From: Alphaproteobacteria bacterium UBA1303
GTDB lineage: Bacteria; Pseudomonadota; Alphaproteobacteria; Micropepsales; Micropepsaceae
Length of the DNA stretch: 64,000 nt
Direction of reading: 5' to 3'
NCBI GenBank assembly: GCA_002307315.1
Contig: DBTZ01000060.1
Location: 62,001 to 126,000, forward strand
Made by a program: the position numbers and the translations under genes. Below are positions 1 to 8,532 of this stretch, in pieces (the first letter of the stretch is position 1; each line of letters opens with the position of its first letter). The notes under the pieces are model-generated. The model was not told where the DNA came from. It saw nothing but the letters and a program-made list of their open reading frames with translations, and ran no database searches.

Positions 1-130
1 CGATTCCATCGCCGCCACCGAGGACGTGAAGAACTGCGCCAACATCCGGCGCATATCGACCGCCCAACTGCTCGGCGAAGCGATCGACCGCATCAGCCAC
101 GAAGCCAGCGTCTCTAGTCTGTTCGACTAG
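1..130 (+). CDS. prs: Ribose-phosphate pyrophosphokinase, C-terminal fragment
   Basis: The window opens inside this gene. Frame 2 reads DSIAATEDVKNCANIRRIST and ends with the SSLFD tail just before a TAG stop. This matches the C-terminal end of bacterial PRPP synthetase, which makes 5-phosphoribosyl 1-pyrophosphate from ribose 5-phosphate and ATP in the cytoplasm. Only the last 42 residues are visible, so catalytic motifs lie outside the window. Synteny with rplY, pth and ychF downstream is common in proteobacteria and supports the call. Confidence 0.85.
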   Translation, partial: DSIAATEDVKNCANIRRISTAQLLGEAIDRISHEASVSSLFD

Positions 131-136
131 TTTTTT

Positions 137-218
137 AAACCCTCGGGCTATGCGCGGCGCAAGTCCACTTGCGCTATTCGCGCGCCCTCGGGAAGTACGC
201 GCAAACCTGCGCGACGCC
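137..218 (+). repeat. 82-bp direct repeat, copy 1
   Basis: An 82-base unit recurs almost exactly at 254-335, with copy starts 117 bases apart. Each unit contains a perfect palindrome, gcgcaagt-cc-acttgcgc, and two flanking copies of ccctcggg. It lies directly after the prs stop codon, so it could form hairpins in the prs 3' end, but there is no T-run as in an intrinsic terminator. Its function is unknown. Confidence 0.8.
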
Positions 219-253
219 CGTTCGGGCTTGCGGCCGCAGAACGGCCGTTTATC

Positions 254-335
254 AAACCCTCGGGCTATGCGCGGCGCAAGTCCACTTGCGCTATTCGCGC
301 GCCCTCGGGAAGTACGCGCAAACCTGCGCGACGCC
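254..335 (+). repeat. 82-bp direct repeat, copy 2
   Basis: This is the second copy of the unit at 137-218, separated by a 35-base GC-rich spacer. The rest of 131-394 shows no gene: small open frames here are made of the repeat itself. The AI-2E family gene begins 60 bases downstream. Confidence 0.8.
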
Positions 336-394
336 GTTTTCCTCACCCCTCGGAGGGTTTCCGCCTCCCTCTCCCCGGCCCCGAAAAAACGTGT

Positions 395-1474
395 ATGATG
401 GCGGCGGACACCCGCACCGTACCACACATGACCGCCGACGATTCTCCATCCTTTCCCGACGGGCCGTTCTATCGCCGCGCCATCGGCGTTGCGCTGATTG
501 CCGTATTGCTGCTGGTCCTGTGGCGAATCTCGCTGGTCCTGATCCTCACCTTCGGCGGCGTGCTGGTGGCAGTGGTCCTGCGCAGTCTGTCCTACCCTTT
601 GCAACGCATTTTGCGCATTCCCGCCCGGCTGGCGCTGCTGATCGCCACTTTGGGGTTGGTTTGCGTCGCCTTCGGCTTCTTCGACATGTTCGGCACGCAG
701 GCGGCGCACCAGATCGATGCATTGATCCGCCGCATTCCCGAAGCCCGCGAAGCGGTAAACAGTTGGCTTTCCGGCATTGCCATCGGCCGGCAGATGCTGG
801 CGCACATACCCGATGTCGGCGAGGCCGCCGTGAAGATGATCGAGGCCCTGCCGCTGGCCGGCGGCATCCTGGGCGGCATCGGCGAGGCGATTTTGGTCTT
901 TGCCGTCGGCATCTATTTCGCTGCCGATCCCCAGACTTACGTCGAAGGTACGCTCAGGCTGTTTCCCCCACGTCGGCGCCATCGCATTCGCGTCATTTTG
1001 GAGTCGGTCGGCAGCGCATTGACTAATTGGTTCGTCGGCATGTGCCTCGACATGGTGATGCTGGCGATCATGATCTTTTTCGGCATGTGGGCAATCGGTA
1101 TGCCGCTACCCTTCGCGCTGGCGGTGCTGTCGGGCGTGGCGGTGTTCGTGCCCTACATCGGTCCGGTGATCGCGCTGATCCCCGGCATGCTCTTGGCGCT
1201 CAGCGTCTCGCCGTCGATGGCGCTCTCTGCCGGCCTGGTCTATCTGATTGCCTTGACCATCGAGGGCAATATCAGTCAGCCGTTGTTGCAACGCTGGGCG
1301 GTTTCGGTGCCGCCGGTGGTGAATTTGCTGGCGATTTTGGCCTTCAGCCCGCTGTTCGGTATCTGGGGCGCGGTGCTGGCCACCCCCCTGTCGGTGGCGC
1401 TGTCGGTGGTCATCCGCTTGGCCTATATCGAAGACGTCCTGAAGGACGGCAAACATAACGAAATTATCGAATGA
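395..1474 (+). CDS. AI-2E family transporter (PerM/YdiK-like membrane protein)
   Basis: A 359-residue polytopic inner-membrane protein of the AI-2E exporter superfamily. Hydrophobic segments cluster at about residues 25-65 and 75-95, and again over 205-340. The C-terminal half has the family pattern around VPYIGPVIALIPG and LLAILAFSPLFGIWGAVLATP. The central region (about 100-200) is amphipathic, as is usual. Members export small molecules or act as Na+/H+ antiporters; the substrate cannot be told from sequence. ATGs at 395 and 398 are adjacent, and a third at 428 (MTADDS) is possible because none has a clear ribosome-binding site. Confidence 0.85.
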   Translation: MMAADTRTVPHMTADDSPSFPDGPFYRRAIGVALIAVLLLVLWRISLVLILTFGGVLVAVVLRSLSYPLQRILRIPARLALLIATLGLVCVAFGFFDMFGTQAAHQIDALIRRIPEAREAVNSWLSGIAIGRQMLAHIPDVGEAAVKMIEALPLAGGILGGIGEAILVFAVGIYFAADPQTYVEGTLRLFPPRRRHRIRVILESVGSALTNWFVGMCLDMVMLAIMIFFGMWAIGMPLPFALAVLSGVAVFVPYIGPVIALIPGMLLALSVSPSMALSAGLVYLIALTIEGNISQPLLQRWAVSVPPVVNLLAILAFSPLFGIWGAVLATPLSVALSVVIRLAYIEDVLKDGKHNEIIE

Positions 1475-1519
1475 ATTCATTTTTTTAGTCGATACTCGCC
1501 AGTCGCCGTTTGCCCAAAC

Positions 1520-1580
1520 TCTTTGTTTTGTCGCAACTTTACGCGCAAAACCGATTCCACTTTTGCGTTCGTTGTTCTAA
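1520..1580 (-). repeat. Interspersed structured repeat, family A (half element)
   Basis: Read on the minus strand, this has the family A core: gcgcaaaa, a loop with gtggaatc, then ttttgcgc, flanked by the outer arms gcaac-like and gttgc, and a trailing cgacaaaacaaag. Related copies are at 4173-4272, 21264-21366, 36536-36593, 39956-40019, 43924-44026 and 59368-59470. The second hairpin module seen in full copies is missing here. Confidence 0.75.
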
Positions 1581-1696
1581 CGATTTGCCATCCGGTGCCC
1601 CTTCCGCTACAAGCCACGCCTTCCGCAGGCCCCGCGGGATGAGCCCCGGGGCTGGCCGGCTATTGGTACGCCGTTAGAAAACAAGGACTTGACACC

Positions 1697-2440
1697 ATGC
1701 ACGCCATTAAAGAACTCGTCGTCGAAGCCCGTACGGGCACCGGCAAAGGCCCCTCCTATCAGATCCGCCGCAAAGGGCGCATTCCCGCCGTCATTTATGG
1801 CGGCAAGACCGAGCCGGAAGCGGTTTCGGTCGATGCCCAGGCTCTCGGTCGCTACTTGGAGAAGGGCGCGTTCCTGACGACGCTGTTCATGCTGGTCGAC
1901 GGCGACAAGAAGATCCGCGTCATTCCCCGCGCTCTTCAGCGCGATCCGGTGTCCGACCGGGCGGTGCATGTCGATTTCATGCGGCTGACCGACGGCGCCT
2001 CGGTGCGCCTTGCCATTCCGGTGAAGTTCAAGGGCCAGGAAGCTTCGCCCGGGCTCAAGCGCGGCGGCGTGCTCAACATCGTCCGCCACCAAGTCGAACT
2101 GGTCTGCCCGGCCGAGACCATCCCGGATTTTCTCGAGTGCGATCTGACCGGTCTCGAAATCAACGACTCGCTGCACATCGGCAACATTAAGTTGCCCGAA
2201 GGCGTCAAGCCGGCGATCAAGGGCCGCGACAAGACCATCGCCTCGATCGTGGCGCCGACCAGCGTGATCGAAGAGCAGCGTGCCGCTGCCGCTGCTGCTG
2301 CGGCTCCCGCCGCCGAAGCGGCTCCGGCCGAAGGCGCCGCGCCCGCAGAGGGCACCGCCCCCGCCGCCGGAGCCCCCGCTGCCGGTGCCAAGCCCGCCGC
2401 CGGTGCCAAACCTGCTGCCAAGCCTGCGGAGAAGAAGTAA
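1697..2440 (+). CDS. rplY: 50S ribosomal protein L25, long (TL5/CTC) form
   Basis: A 247-residue protein that binds 5S rRNA in the large ribosomal subunit. Residues about 1-95 form the L25 domain (start MHAIKELVVEARTGTGKGPS, then RKGRIPAVIYGG). Residues about 100-190 form the CTC C-terminal beta domain. The last 55 residues are a low-complexity Ala/Pro/Glu/Lys tail, which is common in alphaproteobacterial versions. An AAGGAC ribosome-binding site precedes the ATG. Pth follows 27 bases downstream, an arrangement typical of this gene pair. Confidence 0.95.
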   Translation: MHAIKELVVEARTGTGKGPSYQIRRKGRIPAVIYGGKTEPEAVSVDAQALGRYLEKGAFLTTLFMLVDGDKKIRVIPRALQRDPVSDRAVHVDFMRLTDGASVRLAIPVKFKGQEASPGLKRGGVLNIVRHQVELVCPAETIPDFLECDLTGLEINDSLHIGNIKLPEGVKPAIKGRDKTIASIVAPTSVIEEQRAAAAAAAAPAAEAAPAEGAAPAEGTAPAAGAPAAGAKPAAGAKPAAKPAEKK

Positions 2441-2467
2441 TCTTCTTCGCCGGCGGAGGCCGGGGCC

Positions 2468-3079
2468 ATGTCCGATACGCCGCTTCTCATCGCCGGGCTG
2501 GGCAATCCCGGCGGCGAATATGCGCGCAACCGCCACAATGCCGGCTTTATGGCGGTCGACGCCATCCATGCATCGTTTGGCTTCGGCTCCTGGCGGGCGA
2601 AGTTCGAAGGCTTGTTGTCGGAAGGTAAGCTGGCCAGGCGCAAGACCTACCTGTTGAAGCCGATGACCTACATGAACGAGAGTGGCCGGTCGGTCGGTGC
2701 GGCCGCGCGGTTCCTCAAGCTGCCGCTCGCCGCCGTAACGGTGTTTCACGACGAAATCGATCTGGCCGCCGGAAAATTGAAGGCCAAGATCGGCGGCGGC
2801 GATGCCGGTCATAACGGCTTGCGCTCAATCACCCAGACCCTCGGCCCGGACTATACCCGTGTGCGCATCGGCGTCGGCCACCCGGAAAAGGGCCGCGTCG
2901 TCGGTCATGTGCTGCAGAACTTCTCCAAAGCCGACGAAGAGTGGCTGGTGCCGATGCTGTCGGCGATCGCCGACTGCGCACCCAGTCTCGCCGAAGACGA
3001 TCCGATCGGCTTTCTCAACAAAATTGCGCTGATCCTGCACCCGCCCGAGCACAAACCCAAACCCGAGAAGGATTCCTGA
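2468..3079 (+). CDS. pth: Peptidyl-tRNA hydrolase
   Basis: A 203-residue enzyme that hydrolyses the ester of peptidyl-tRNA released by drop-off, recycling tRNA. The N-terminal GLGNPGGEYARNRHNAGF holds the conserved Asn and the catalytic His. The tRNA-contacting FLKLP and GGGDAGHNGLRSI motifs follow, and a DEIDL segment lies between them. The Lys-rich C-terminal tail extends past the core. The stop overlaps the ychF start (TGATG), which suggests translational coupling. Confidence 0.96.
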   Translation: MSDTPLLIAGLGNPGGEYARNRHNAGFMAVDAIHASFGFGSWRAKFEGLLSEGKLARRKTYLLKPMTYMNESGRSVGAAARFLKLPLAAVTVFHDEIDLAAGKLKAKIGGGDAGHNGLRSITQTLGPDYTRVRIGVGHPEKGRVVGHVLQNFSKADEEWLVPMLSAIADCAPSLAEDDPIGFLNKIALILHPPEHKPKPEKDS

Positions 3080-4176
3080 TGGGATTCAAATGCGGCATCG
3101 TCGGCCTGCCCAACGTCGGCAAGTCGACACTGTTCAACGCCCTGACCCAGACCGCGGCGGCGCAAGCGGCGAATTATCCGTTTTGCACCATCGAACCCAA
3201 CGTCGGCGACGTGGCGGTGCCCGATCCGCGTTTGGATACCCTGGCGAAGATTGCCGCTTCGGCGCAAATCGTGCCCACCCGCATCACCTTCGTCGACATC
3301 GCCGGCTTAGTGCGCGGGGCATCGAAGGGCGAAGGCCTCGGCAACCAGTTCCTCGCCAACATCCGCGAGGTCGACGCCATCGTCCACGTGCTGCGTTGCT
3401 TCGAGGATTCCGACATCACCCATGTCGAGGGCCGCATCGATCCTTGCTCGGACGCCGATACGGTGGAAACCGAGCTGATGATCGCCGACCTCGATTCTTT
3501 GGAAAAGCGCATCAAGCCGCTGGAGAAAAAGGCGCACTCGGGCGAAAAGGAAGCCAAGGAACAGCTCGCCCTGATGATGAAGGCGGTCGATCTGCTGCGC
3601 GAGGGCAAACCGGCGCGGCTGGCCGAGCTTACGCCGGAGGAGCGCGAACCATTTCGCCAGCTTTGCCTGCTTACCGCCAAGCCGGTTTTGTATGCCTGTA
3701 ATGTCGAGGAAGCATCGGCGGCCTACGGCAACGCCTTTACCGAAGCGGTAAAGGCCAAGGCGGCCCAAGAAGGCGCCGGCGTGGTGGTGATCTCGGCACG
3801 CATCGAAGAAGAGGTGGCGCAATTGCCGGAAGAGGAGCGCGCGGACTTTCTGTCCAGTCTCGACCTTACCGAGCCCGGCCTCAACCGTCTGATCCGCGCC
3901 GGATACGACCTTTTGGGCCTCATCACCTTTTTCACCGCCGGGCCGAAGGAAGCCAAAGCGTGGACGGTGGTGAAAGGATCGCGCGCGCCGCAAGCCGCAG
4001 GCGTCATCCACACCGATTTCGAAAAGGGCTTCATTCGCGCCGAAACCATCGCCTATGACGATTACGTCGCCTGCAAAGGCGAAGCCGGCGCGCGCGATAC
4101 CGGCAAGTTCCGCCTGGAAGGCAAGGACTATGTCGTTGCCGACGGCGACGTGATGCATTTCAGGTTCAATATCTAG
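3079..4176 (+). CDS. ychF: Redox-regulated ATPase/GTPase YchF (OLA1 family)
   Basis: A 365-residue Obg-superfamily P-loop NTPase that binds ribosomes and acts in stress responses. The P-loop is GLPNVGKSTLFN near the N-terminus, followed by the G3 region DIAGLVRGASKG. The G4 motif is NVEE rather than NKxD, the substitution that makes YchF prefer ATP. A coiled-coil insertion spans about residues 130-200, and the C-terminal TGS-like domain ends with YVVADGDVMHFRFNI. The frame is open upstream, but MGFKCGIVGLPN is the family start and overlaps the pth stop. The stop codon falls at the edge of a family A repeat. Confidence 0.96.
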   Translation: MGFKCGIVGLPNVGKSTLFNALTQTAAAQAANYPFCTIEPNVGDVAVPDPRLDTLAKIAASAQIVPTRITFVDIAGLVRGASKGEGLGNQFLANIREVDAIVHVLRCFEDSDITHVEGRIDPCSDADTVETELMIADLDSLEKRIKPLEKKAHSGEKEAKEQLALMMKAVDLLREGKPARLAELTPEEREPFRQLCLLTAKPVLYACNVEEASAAYGNAFTEAVKAKAAQEGAGVVVISARIEEEVAQLPEEERADFLSSLDLTEPGLNRLIRAGYDLLGLITFFTAGPKEAKAWTVVKGSRAPQAAGVIHTDFEKGFIRAETIAYDDYVACKGEAGARDTGKFRLEGKDYVVADGDVMHFRFNI

Positions 4177-4272
4177 GGCAACGAGCGCAAAAGTGGAACC
4201 CGGTTTTGCGCGCAAAGTTGCGACCCCAAAAGGAGATAGAGCGATGGACCGACCGCGTTTGAACGTTCGCCC
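4173..4272 (+). repeat. Interspersed structured repeat, family A (full, degenerate)
   Basis: Both modules are present: a nested hairpin (gcaac, then gcgcaaaa-gtggaaccc-ggttttgcgc, then gttgc), followed by a degenerate agagcgatggac...gaacgttcgcc hairpin. The ychF stop TAG is part of the repeat's opening tagggc, where other copies have tagagc. BioB begins 15 bases after it. Confidence 0.8.
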
Positions 4273-4287
4273 CACTAAGGTACGCGC

Positions 4288-5256
4288 ATGAATGCGGACC
4301 GCGACATTCGCTACGATTGGTCGCGCGAGGAACTGGCAAGCCTTTACGCCGAACCTTTTGCCGATCTGATTTTCGCGGCGCAAACCGCCCATCGTCGGCA
4401 TTTTTCGGCCAATCGGGTGCATATCTCGAAGCTGCTGTCGATCAAGACCGGCGGCTGCCCGGAAGATTGCGGTTATTGCCCGCAAAGCGCCGCTCATGAG
4501 GCCGAGGTCAAGGCCGGCAAGCTGAAGGACAAGGACGCGGTACTTGCCGCTGCTGCTGCGGCCAAGGCGGAAGGTGTCGCCCGCTTCTGCCTGGGCGCGG
4601 CTTGGCGGGCGCCGAAAGAAAAAGACCTCGACCTTGTCTGCGAGATGGTGCGCGAAGTCCGGGCGATGGGCCTGACGGCCTGCGCCACCCTCGGCATGCT
4701 GACCGCCGCCCAGGCCGCCAAGCTGAAAGCGGCCGGTCTCGACTATTACAATCACAACATCGACACCTCGCCGGAGTATTACGGCAGCATCGTCACCACT
4801 CGCAGCTATCAGGATCGCCTCGATACCCTGGCGGCGTTGCGCGACGCCGGCATTCGCGTGTGTTGCGGCGGCATCGTCGGCATGGGCGAAAGCGAGGCCG
4901 ACCGCATTGCCATGATCCATACTCTCGCCACCCTGCCCAAACATCCCGACAACGTGCCGATCAACATGCTGATGCGGGTGAAGGGAACCAAGCTGGCGGA
5001 TGCGCCGCCGCTTTCGCCCATCGACCTCGTCCGCACCATTGCCTTGGCCCGTATCGCTATGCCCGCCTCGATTGTGGCGCTAGCGGCCGGGCGCGAACAT
5101 ATGAGCGACGAGACCCAGGCGCTGTGTTTCCTTGCCGGGGTCAATGCGATCTTCTCGGGCGACAAGCTTCTCACCACCGCCAACCCGGCGCTGGAACATG
5201 ACCGGCAACTGATGGCCCGTCTTGGGCTGACCGCCGCATCGCTCTCAGGCGAATAG
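4288..5256 (+). CDS. bioB: Biotin synthase
   Basis: A 322-residue radical-SAM enzyme that inserts sulfur into dethiobiotin. The radical-SAM cluster motif CPEDCGYC supplies Cys57, Cys61 and Cys64. Further family motifs are YNHNIDTSPEYY and CCGGIVGMGE with its paired Cys. The length is normal. No other bio genes are nearby, so it stands alone here, and a family A repeat fills the space to ychF upstream. It ends converging with mtnA, overlapping that gene's 3' end by 12 bases. Confidence 0.95.
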   Translation: MNADRDIRYDWSREELASLYAEPFADLIFAAQTAHRRHFSANRVHISKLLSIKTGGCPEDCGYCPQSAAHEAEVKAGKLKDKDAVLAAAAAAKAEGVARFCLGAAWRAPKEKDLDLVCEMVREVRAMGLTACATLGMLTAAQAAKLKAAGLDYYNHNIDTSPEYYGSIVTTRSYQDRLDTLAALRDAGIRVCCGGIVGMGESEADRIAMIHTLATLPKHPDNVPINMLMRVKGTKLADAPPLSPIDLVRTIALARIAMPASIVALAAGREHMSDETQALCFLAGVNAIFSGDKLLTTANPALEHDRQLMARLGLTAASLSGE

Positions 5257-6315
5257 CCCCCGCAATCCATCTTCGCTCGCCTCGCACACGCCCGCTTCGG
5301 TGATGAGGCCGGTCACCAACCGCGCTGGCGTCACGTCGAAACCGGGGTTGCGCGCGGGCGAGCCGGGGGCGGCAATGTCCACCGTCACCACATCGCCGTT
5401 CAAGCGTCCGGATATTTTCAATACTTCGTCGGTGCCGCGTTCCTCGATCGGAATGTCGGCGCCTTTTTCCATGGTCCAGTCGATGGTGGTGGAGGGCAGC
5501 GCGACATAGAACGGCACGTTGTTGTCCGTTGCGGCCAGCGCCTTCAAATAGGTGCCGATCTTGTTGGCGACGTCGCCGTTCCGCGTCACCCGGTCGGTGC
5601 CGACGATACAGACATCCACCTCGCCCGCCTGCATGTAATGCCCGCCGGCATTGTCGGCGATGATGGCATGCTTGACACCGTGGGCGCCTAATTCATACGC
5701 GGTCAAGGATGCACCCTGATTGCGCGGCCGGGTTTCGTCGACCCAGACATGGACATCGATGCCTTGGTTGAACGCCAGGTAGATCGGCGCCAGCGCGGTG
5801 CCCCAATCGACGCACGCCAGCCAGCCGGCGTTGCAATGGGTCAGCACATTGAGGCGCCCGTTTTTCTTTGCGGCAATCTCGCGGAAAATCTTGAGGCCGT
5901 GTTCGCCGATCTTACGGCAGATCTCGACATCCTCGTCGCAGATTTTGGCCGCCTCGACCCAGGCCAGAGAAAAGCGGTCGCCGTGGGTTTGGCGCGCCAG
6001 CACATCGCTCATCCGTTTCAGCGCCCAGCGCAAATTCACCGCCGTGGGGCGCGTAGCGAGCAGCATGTCGTGCGCCGCCACCACGGCGCGGCTGGACGGA
6101 TCAACCTTCATCGCCAGGGCCATGCCGTAAGCGGCGGTGGCCCCGATCAGAGGCGCGCCGCGCACCAACATGGTTTTGATCGCATCGGCGCATTCTTCGG
6201 CCGAACGCAACACCTGGGTCTGAAAGCGATGCGGCAACGCGATCTGGTCGATCACCTCGACGGTTTCATCCGGCCGCGGCCAGATGGTGCGATAGGGTGT
6301 GCCGTCGATCTTCAC
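5245..6315 (-). CDS. mtnA: S-methyl-5-thioribose-1-phosphate isomerase
   Basis: A 356-residue enzyme converting 5-methylthioribose 1-phosphate to the ribulose form in methionine salvage. The catalytic Cys lies in THCNAG and the catalytic Asp in GTDRVTRNGD. The substrate-loop motif MLVRGAPLIGATAAYG is near the N-terminus, and VWVDETRPRNQG is also conserved. The frame is open further upstream, but GTG at 6315 (VKIDGTPYRTIW) forms a 4-base GTGA overlap with the stop of the upstream GST gene and gives the usual family length, so I place the start there. Confidence 0.93.
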   Translation of the reverse strand: MKIDGTPYRTIWPRPDETVEVIDQIALPHRFQTQVLRSAEECADAIKTMLVRGAPLIGATAAYGMALAMKVDPSSRAVVAAHDMLLATRPTAVNLRWALKRMSDVLARQTHGDRFSLAWVEAAKICDEDVEICRKIGEHGLKIFREIAAKKNGRLNVLTHCNAGWLACVDWGTALAPIYLAFNQGIDVHVWVDETRPRNQGASLTAYELGAHGVKHAIIADNAGGHYMQAGEVDVCIVGTDRVTRNGDVANKIGTYLKALAATDNNVPFYVALPSTTIDWTMEKGADIPIEERGTDEVLKISGRLNGDVVTVDIAAPGSPARNPGFDVTPARLVTGLITEAGVCEASEDGLRGLFA

Positions 6316-6920
6316 GGTTTGGTCGCCAACACCGACTGATAGCGGTCGAACTTTTCCGCCCAGGCGGCAAGCTGCAGCCGGCCCTCGCGCCAGGCAAGAT
6401 AACCGTGGCGCAAATCGACATAACCCAGCGCGCAACCGACCGCGATCTCGCCAATGGTGGGATATTCGGCAAAGCGCGGGGCGATCCGCTCCAAGGCATC
6501 GAGGGTGGCAAGAATGGCCGCCTTGTGATGCTCCAGCGCGGTGGTACTTTGGCGGTCTTCTTTGCGCCGCTGCTCCAGCATCAAGGCCACCGCCGCATCG
6601 GCAAGGCCGTCGCCGATCGCCGCCAGCGTCAGCGCCTTCCAGCGGCCCTTGGCATCGCCGAACATGCTGTGGTGGGGGCAGAACTTGCCGTTGCCGAGAT
6701 CGTCGAGATATTCGCAGATCACCGGCGAATCGAGCAGGATCGAGCCGTCGTCGAGCTGCAGCGCCGGGATCTTGCCCAGCGGATTGAATTTACGGATCTC
6801 GTCCTTGTTGGCCAGATCGACCGGCACTTCCGTCACCAGCTTGGTCAGATCGAGTTCGCGAACAATGATCCGCGCCTTCCGGGCGTAGGGCGAAGTCGGG
6901 GTCATGTAGAGTTTCATCAT
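6312..6920 (-). CDS. Glutathione S-transferase family protein (YibF-like)
   Basis: A 202-residue soluble GST-fold protein. The N-terminal thioredoxin-like domain (1-80) has MKLYMTPTSPYARKARI, with a catalytic Ser/Thr-type position, and the GSH-binding KIPALQLDDGSILLDSPVIC. The remainder is the all-helical domain. It lies between apt and mtnA, overlapping the mtnA start by 4 bases, so it is translated with the salvage enzymes. Its substrate is unknown. GSTs are not a standard part of methylthioadenosine salvage, so its role here is open. Confidence 0.85.
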   Translation of the reverse strand: MMKLYMTPTSPYARKARIIVRELDLTKLVTEVPVDLANKDEIRKFNPLGKIPALQLDDGSILLDSPVICEYLDDLGNGKFCPHHSMFGDAKGRWKALTLAAIGDGLADAAVALMLEQRRKEDRQSTTALEHHKAAILATLDALERIAPRFAEYPTIGEIAVGCALGYVDLRHGYLAWREGRLQLAAWAEKFDRYQSVLATKP

Positions 6921-6948
6921 TGCTTCCTTATCGCACGCCTAATGACTA

Positions 6949-7476
6949 TTACGCCCCCTTGAACGACACCAGGGTGATGACGTTCTTGCCCAGCTTGCGC
7001 AGCTTGTCGGCGCCGCCCAAATCCGGCAGGTCGATGACGAAGCAGCAGCCGACCACGTTGGCGCCTGCCCGCTCCAGCAGCTTGACCGCCGCCACCGCGG
7101 TGCCGCCGGTGGCGATCAGATCGTCCACCACCACCACGTTCTCGCCTTTCTTCACCGCATCGACGTGAATCTCGACGCTGTCGGTGCCGTATTCGAGATC
7201 GTAGGTTTCGCAAAGAGTTTTATACGGCAGCTTGCCCTTCTTACGCACCGGGACGAAGCCGGTGGAAAGTTGATGCGCCACGGCGCCGCCTAAGATGAAC
7301 CCGCGCGCCTCGATACCGGCGATCTTGTCGATCTGCACCCCGGCATAGGGCTGCACCAAGGCATCGACCGCCGAGCGAAACCCGCGCGGATCGCCGAACA
7401 GCGTGGTCACGTCGTAAAACAGAATCCCCGGCTTGGGATGGTCGGGAATGGTGCGGATGACGGAAGCAAAATCCAT
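6949..7476 (-). CDS. apt: Adenine phosphoribosyltransferase
   Basis: A 175-residue type I phosphoribosyltransferase making AMP from adenine and PRPP. The PRPP loop VVVVDDLIATGGTA is at about residues 114-127, and GIEARGFILGG is the other family signature. AAGGAA lies upstream of the ATG. It starts 13 bases after mtnP ends. The adenine it uses is the direct product of MtnP, so the pairing makes biochemical sense. Confidence 0.95.
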   Translation of the reverse strand: MDFASVIRTIPDHPKPGILFYDVTTLFGDPRGFRSAVDALVQPYAGVQIDKIAGIEARGFILGGAVAHQLSTGFVPVRKKGKLPYKTLCETYDLEYGTDSVEIHVDAVKKGENVVVVDDLIATGGTAVAAVKLLERAGANVVGCCFVIDLPDLGGADKLRKLGKNVITLVSFKGA

Positions 7477-7489
7477 TTTGATGTATTCC

Positions 7490-8359
7490 TTATTTCAACA
7501 CGCGGCCGGCGACCGCATCGAGTTTGGCAAGCAGCGCGGGATCGCGCTTTTCGGGGGCGGTCATCAGCGCGGTATCGAGCACGGCTTCCACCGTGGGCGA
7601 AGGATCGCGCTTGGCCTTCAGCTTTTTTGCCACCGCGCAGACCAGCTTGCGGGCGTTGGCAGAATTGGCCATCAGCACCTTGATCACCGCATCGACGGTG
7701 ACATGGTCGTGGTCGGGATGCCAGCAATCGTAATCGGTGACCATAGCGATCAGCGCATAGGGCAGCTCGGCCTCGCGGGCCAATTTCGCTTCGGGCGCCG
7801 CGGTCATGCCGATCACCGAACAGCCCCATTGGCGATAGAGGTTGGATTCGGCCAAGCTGGAAAACTGCGGCCCCTCCATGCACAGATAAGTGCCGCCCAC
7901 CGCATGCACGATGGCCTCGTCGGAAGCGGCATCGGCCACCACCTTGGCAAGGCGCGGATCGACCGGATGGGCCATCGACACATGCGCCACCATGCCGGGG
8001 CCGAAAAAGCTCTTTTCGCGGGCAAAGGTGCGGTCGATGAATTGATCGACGATGACAAACAGGCCGGGCGGCAGTTCTTCTTTCAGCGAGCCCACCGCCG
8101 ACACCGAAATCACGTCGGTGACGCCGACGCGCTTCAACACGTCGATGTTGGCGCGGTAGTTGATCGAGGACGGGGTCTGCACATGGCCGCGGCCGTGGCG
8201 CGGCAGGAACACCATGTCGAGACCTTCATAGGTGCCGAACAACAAGTCGTCGGAGGGCGCGCCCCAAGGGGATTCGATCTTCTGCCAATGCGGATTGTCG
8301 AGGCCGTCGATGTCATAGACCCCGCTGCCGCCGATCACGCCGAGAACCGTTTTTGCCAT
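7490..8359 (-). CDS. mtnP: S-methyl-5'-thioadenosine phosphorylase
   Basis: A 289-residue purine-nucleoside-phosphorylase-family enzyme that cleaves methylthioadenosine with phosphate to adenine and methylthioribose 1-phosphate. Visible motifs are GVIGGSGVYDIDGL at the N-terminus, FLPRHGRGH, the active-site segment YLCMEGPQFSS, and the Asp-containing MVTDYDCWH. It is the first gene of the mtnP-apt-GST-mtnA operon, read leftward. The upstream spacer holds a family B repeat, leaving about 70 bases for a promoter. Confidence 0.95.
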   Translation of the reverse strand: MAKTVLGVIGGSGVYDIDGLDNPHWQKIESPWGAPSDDLLFGTYEGLDMVFLPRHGRGHVQTPSSINYRANIDVLKRVGVTDVISVSAVGSLKEELPPGLFVIVDQFIDRTFAREKSFFGPGMVAHVSMAHPVDPRLAKVVADAASDEAIVHAVGGTYLCMEGPQFSSLAESNLYRQWGCSVIGMTAAPEAKLAREAELPYALIAMVTDYDCWHPDHDHVTVDAVIKVLMANSANARKLVCAVAKKLKAKRDPSPTVEAVLDTALMTAPEKRDPALLAKLDAVAGRVLK

Positions 8360-8427
8360 GTGTCACTCAATCGTTGGAAATGCCGAACAAACTACGGTTT
8401 TATCATGCAGGACGGCTTTCGCCAGCG

Positions 8428-8532
8428 TAGAGCGCTTCACAGAAAAGTGGAATCCGGTTTTCTGATATGAAGCGCGACAAAACAAGGAGTTAGAGCATTT
8501 CAGTGTTTTTCGTTAAGCAGTGAAATGCTCTA
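8428..8532 (+). repeat. Interspersed structured repeat, family B (full)
   Basis: The first module folds as a nested hairpin: outer arms gcgcttca/tgaagcgc, inner arms cagaaaa/ttttctg and loop gtggaatccgg. A linker cgacaaaacaaggagt follows, then a second hairpin tagagcatttcag...tgaaatgctcta. The loop and linker are shared with family A although the stems differ. Copies also occur at 39678-39917 (interrupted) and 43819-43923. Confidence 0.85.

Noticed and set aside
137..335. A minimal CRISPR array
   Set aside because: There are only two copies of an 82-bp unit, the repeats are too long, and no cas genes are present.
3307..4944. A 545-codon open frame on the minus strand
   Set aside because: It is antisense to ychF and bioB, both with clear motifs; no start signal and no domains.
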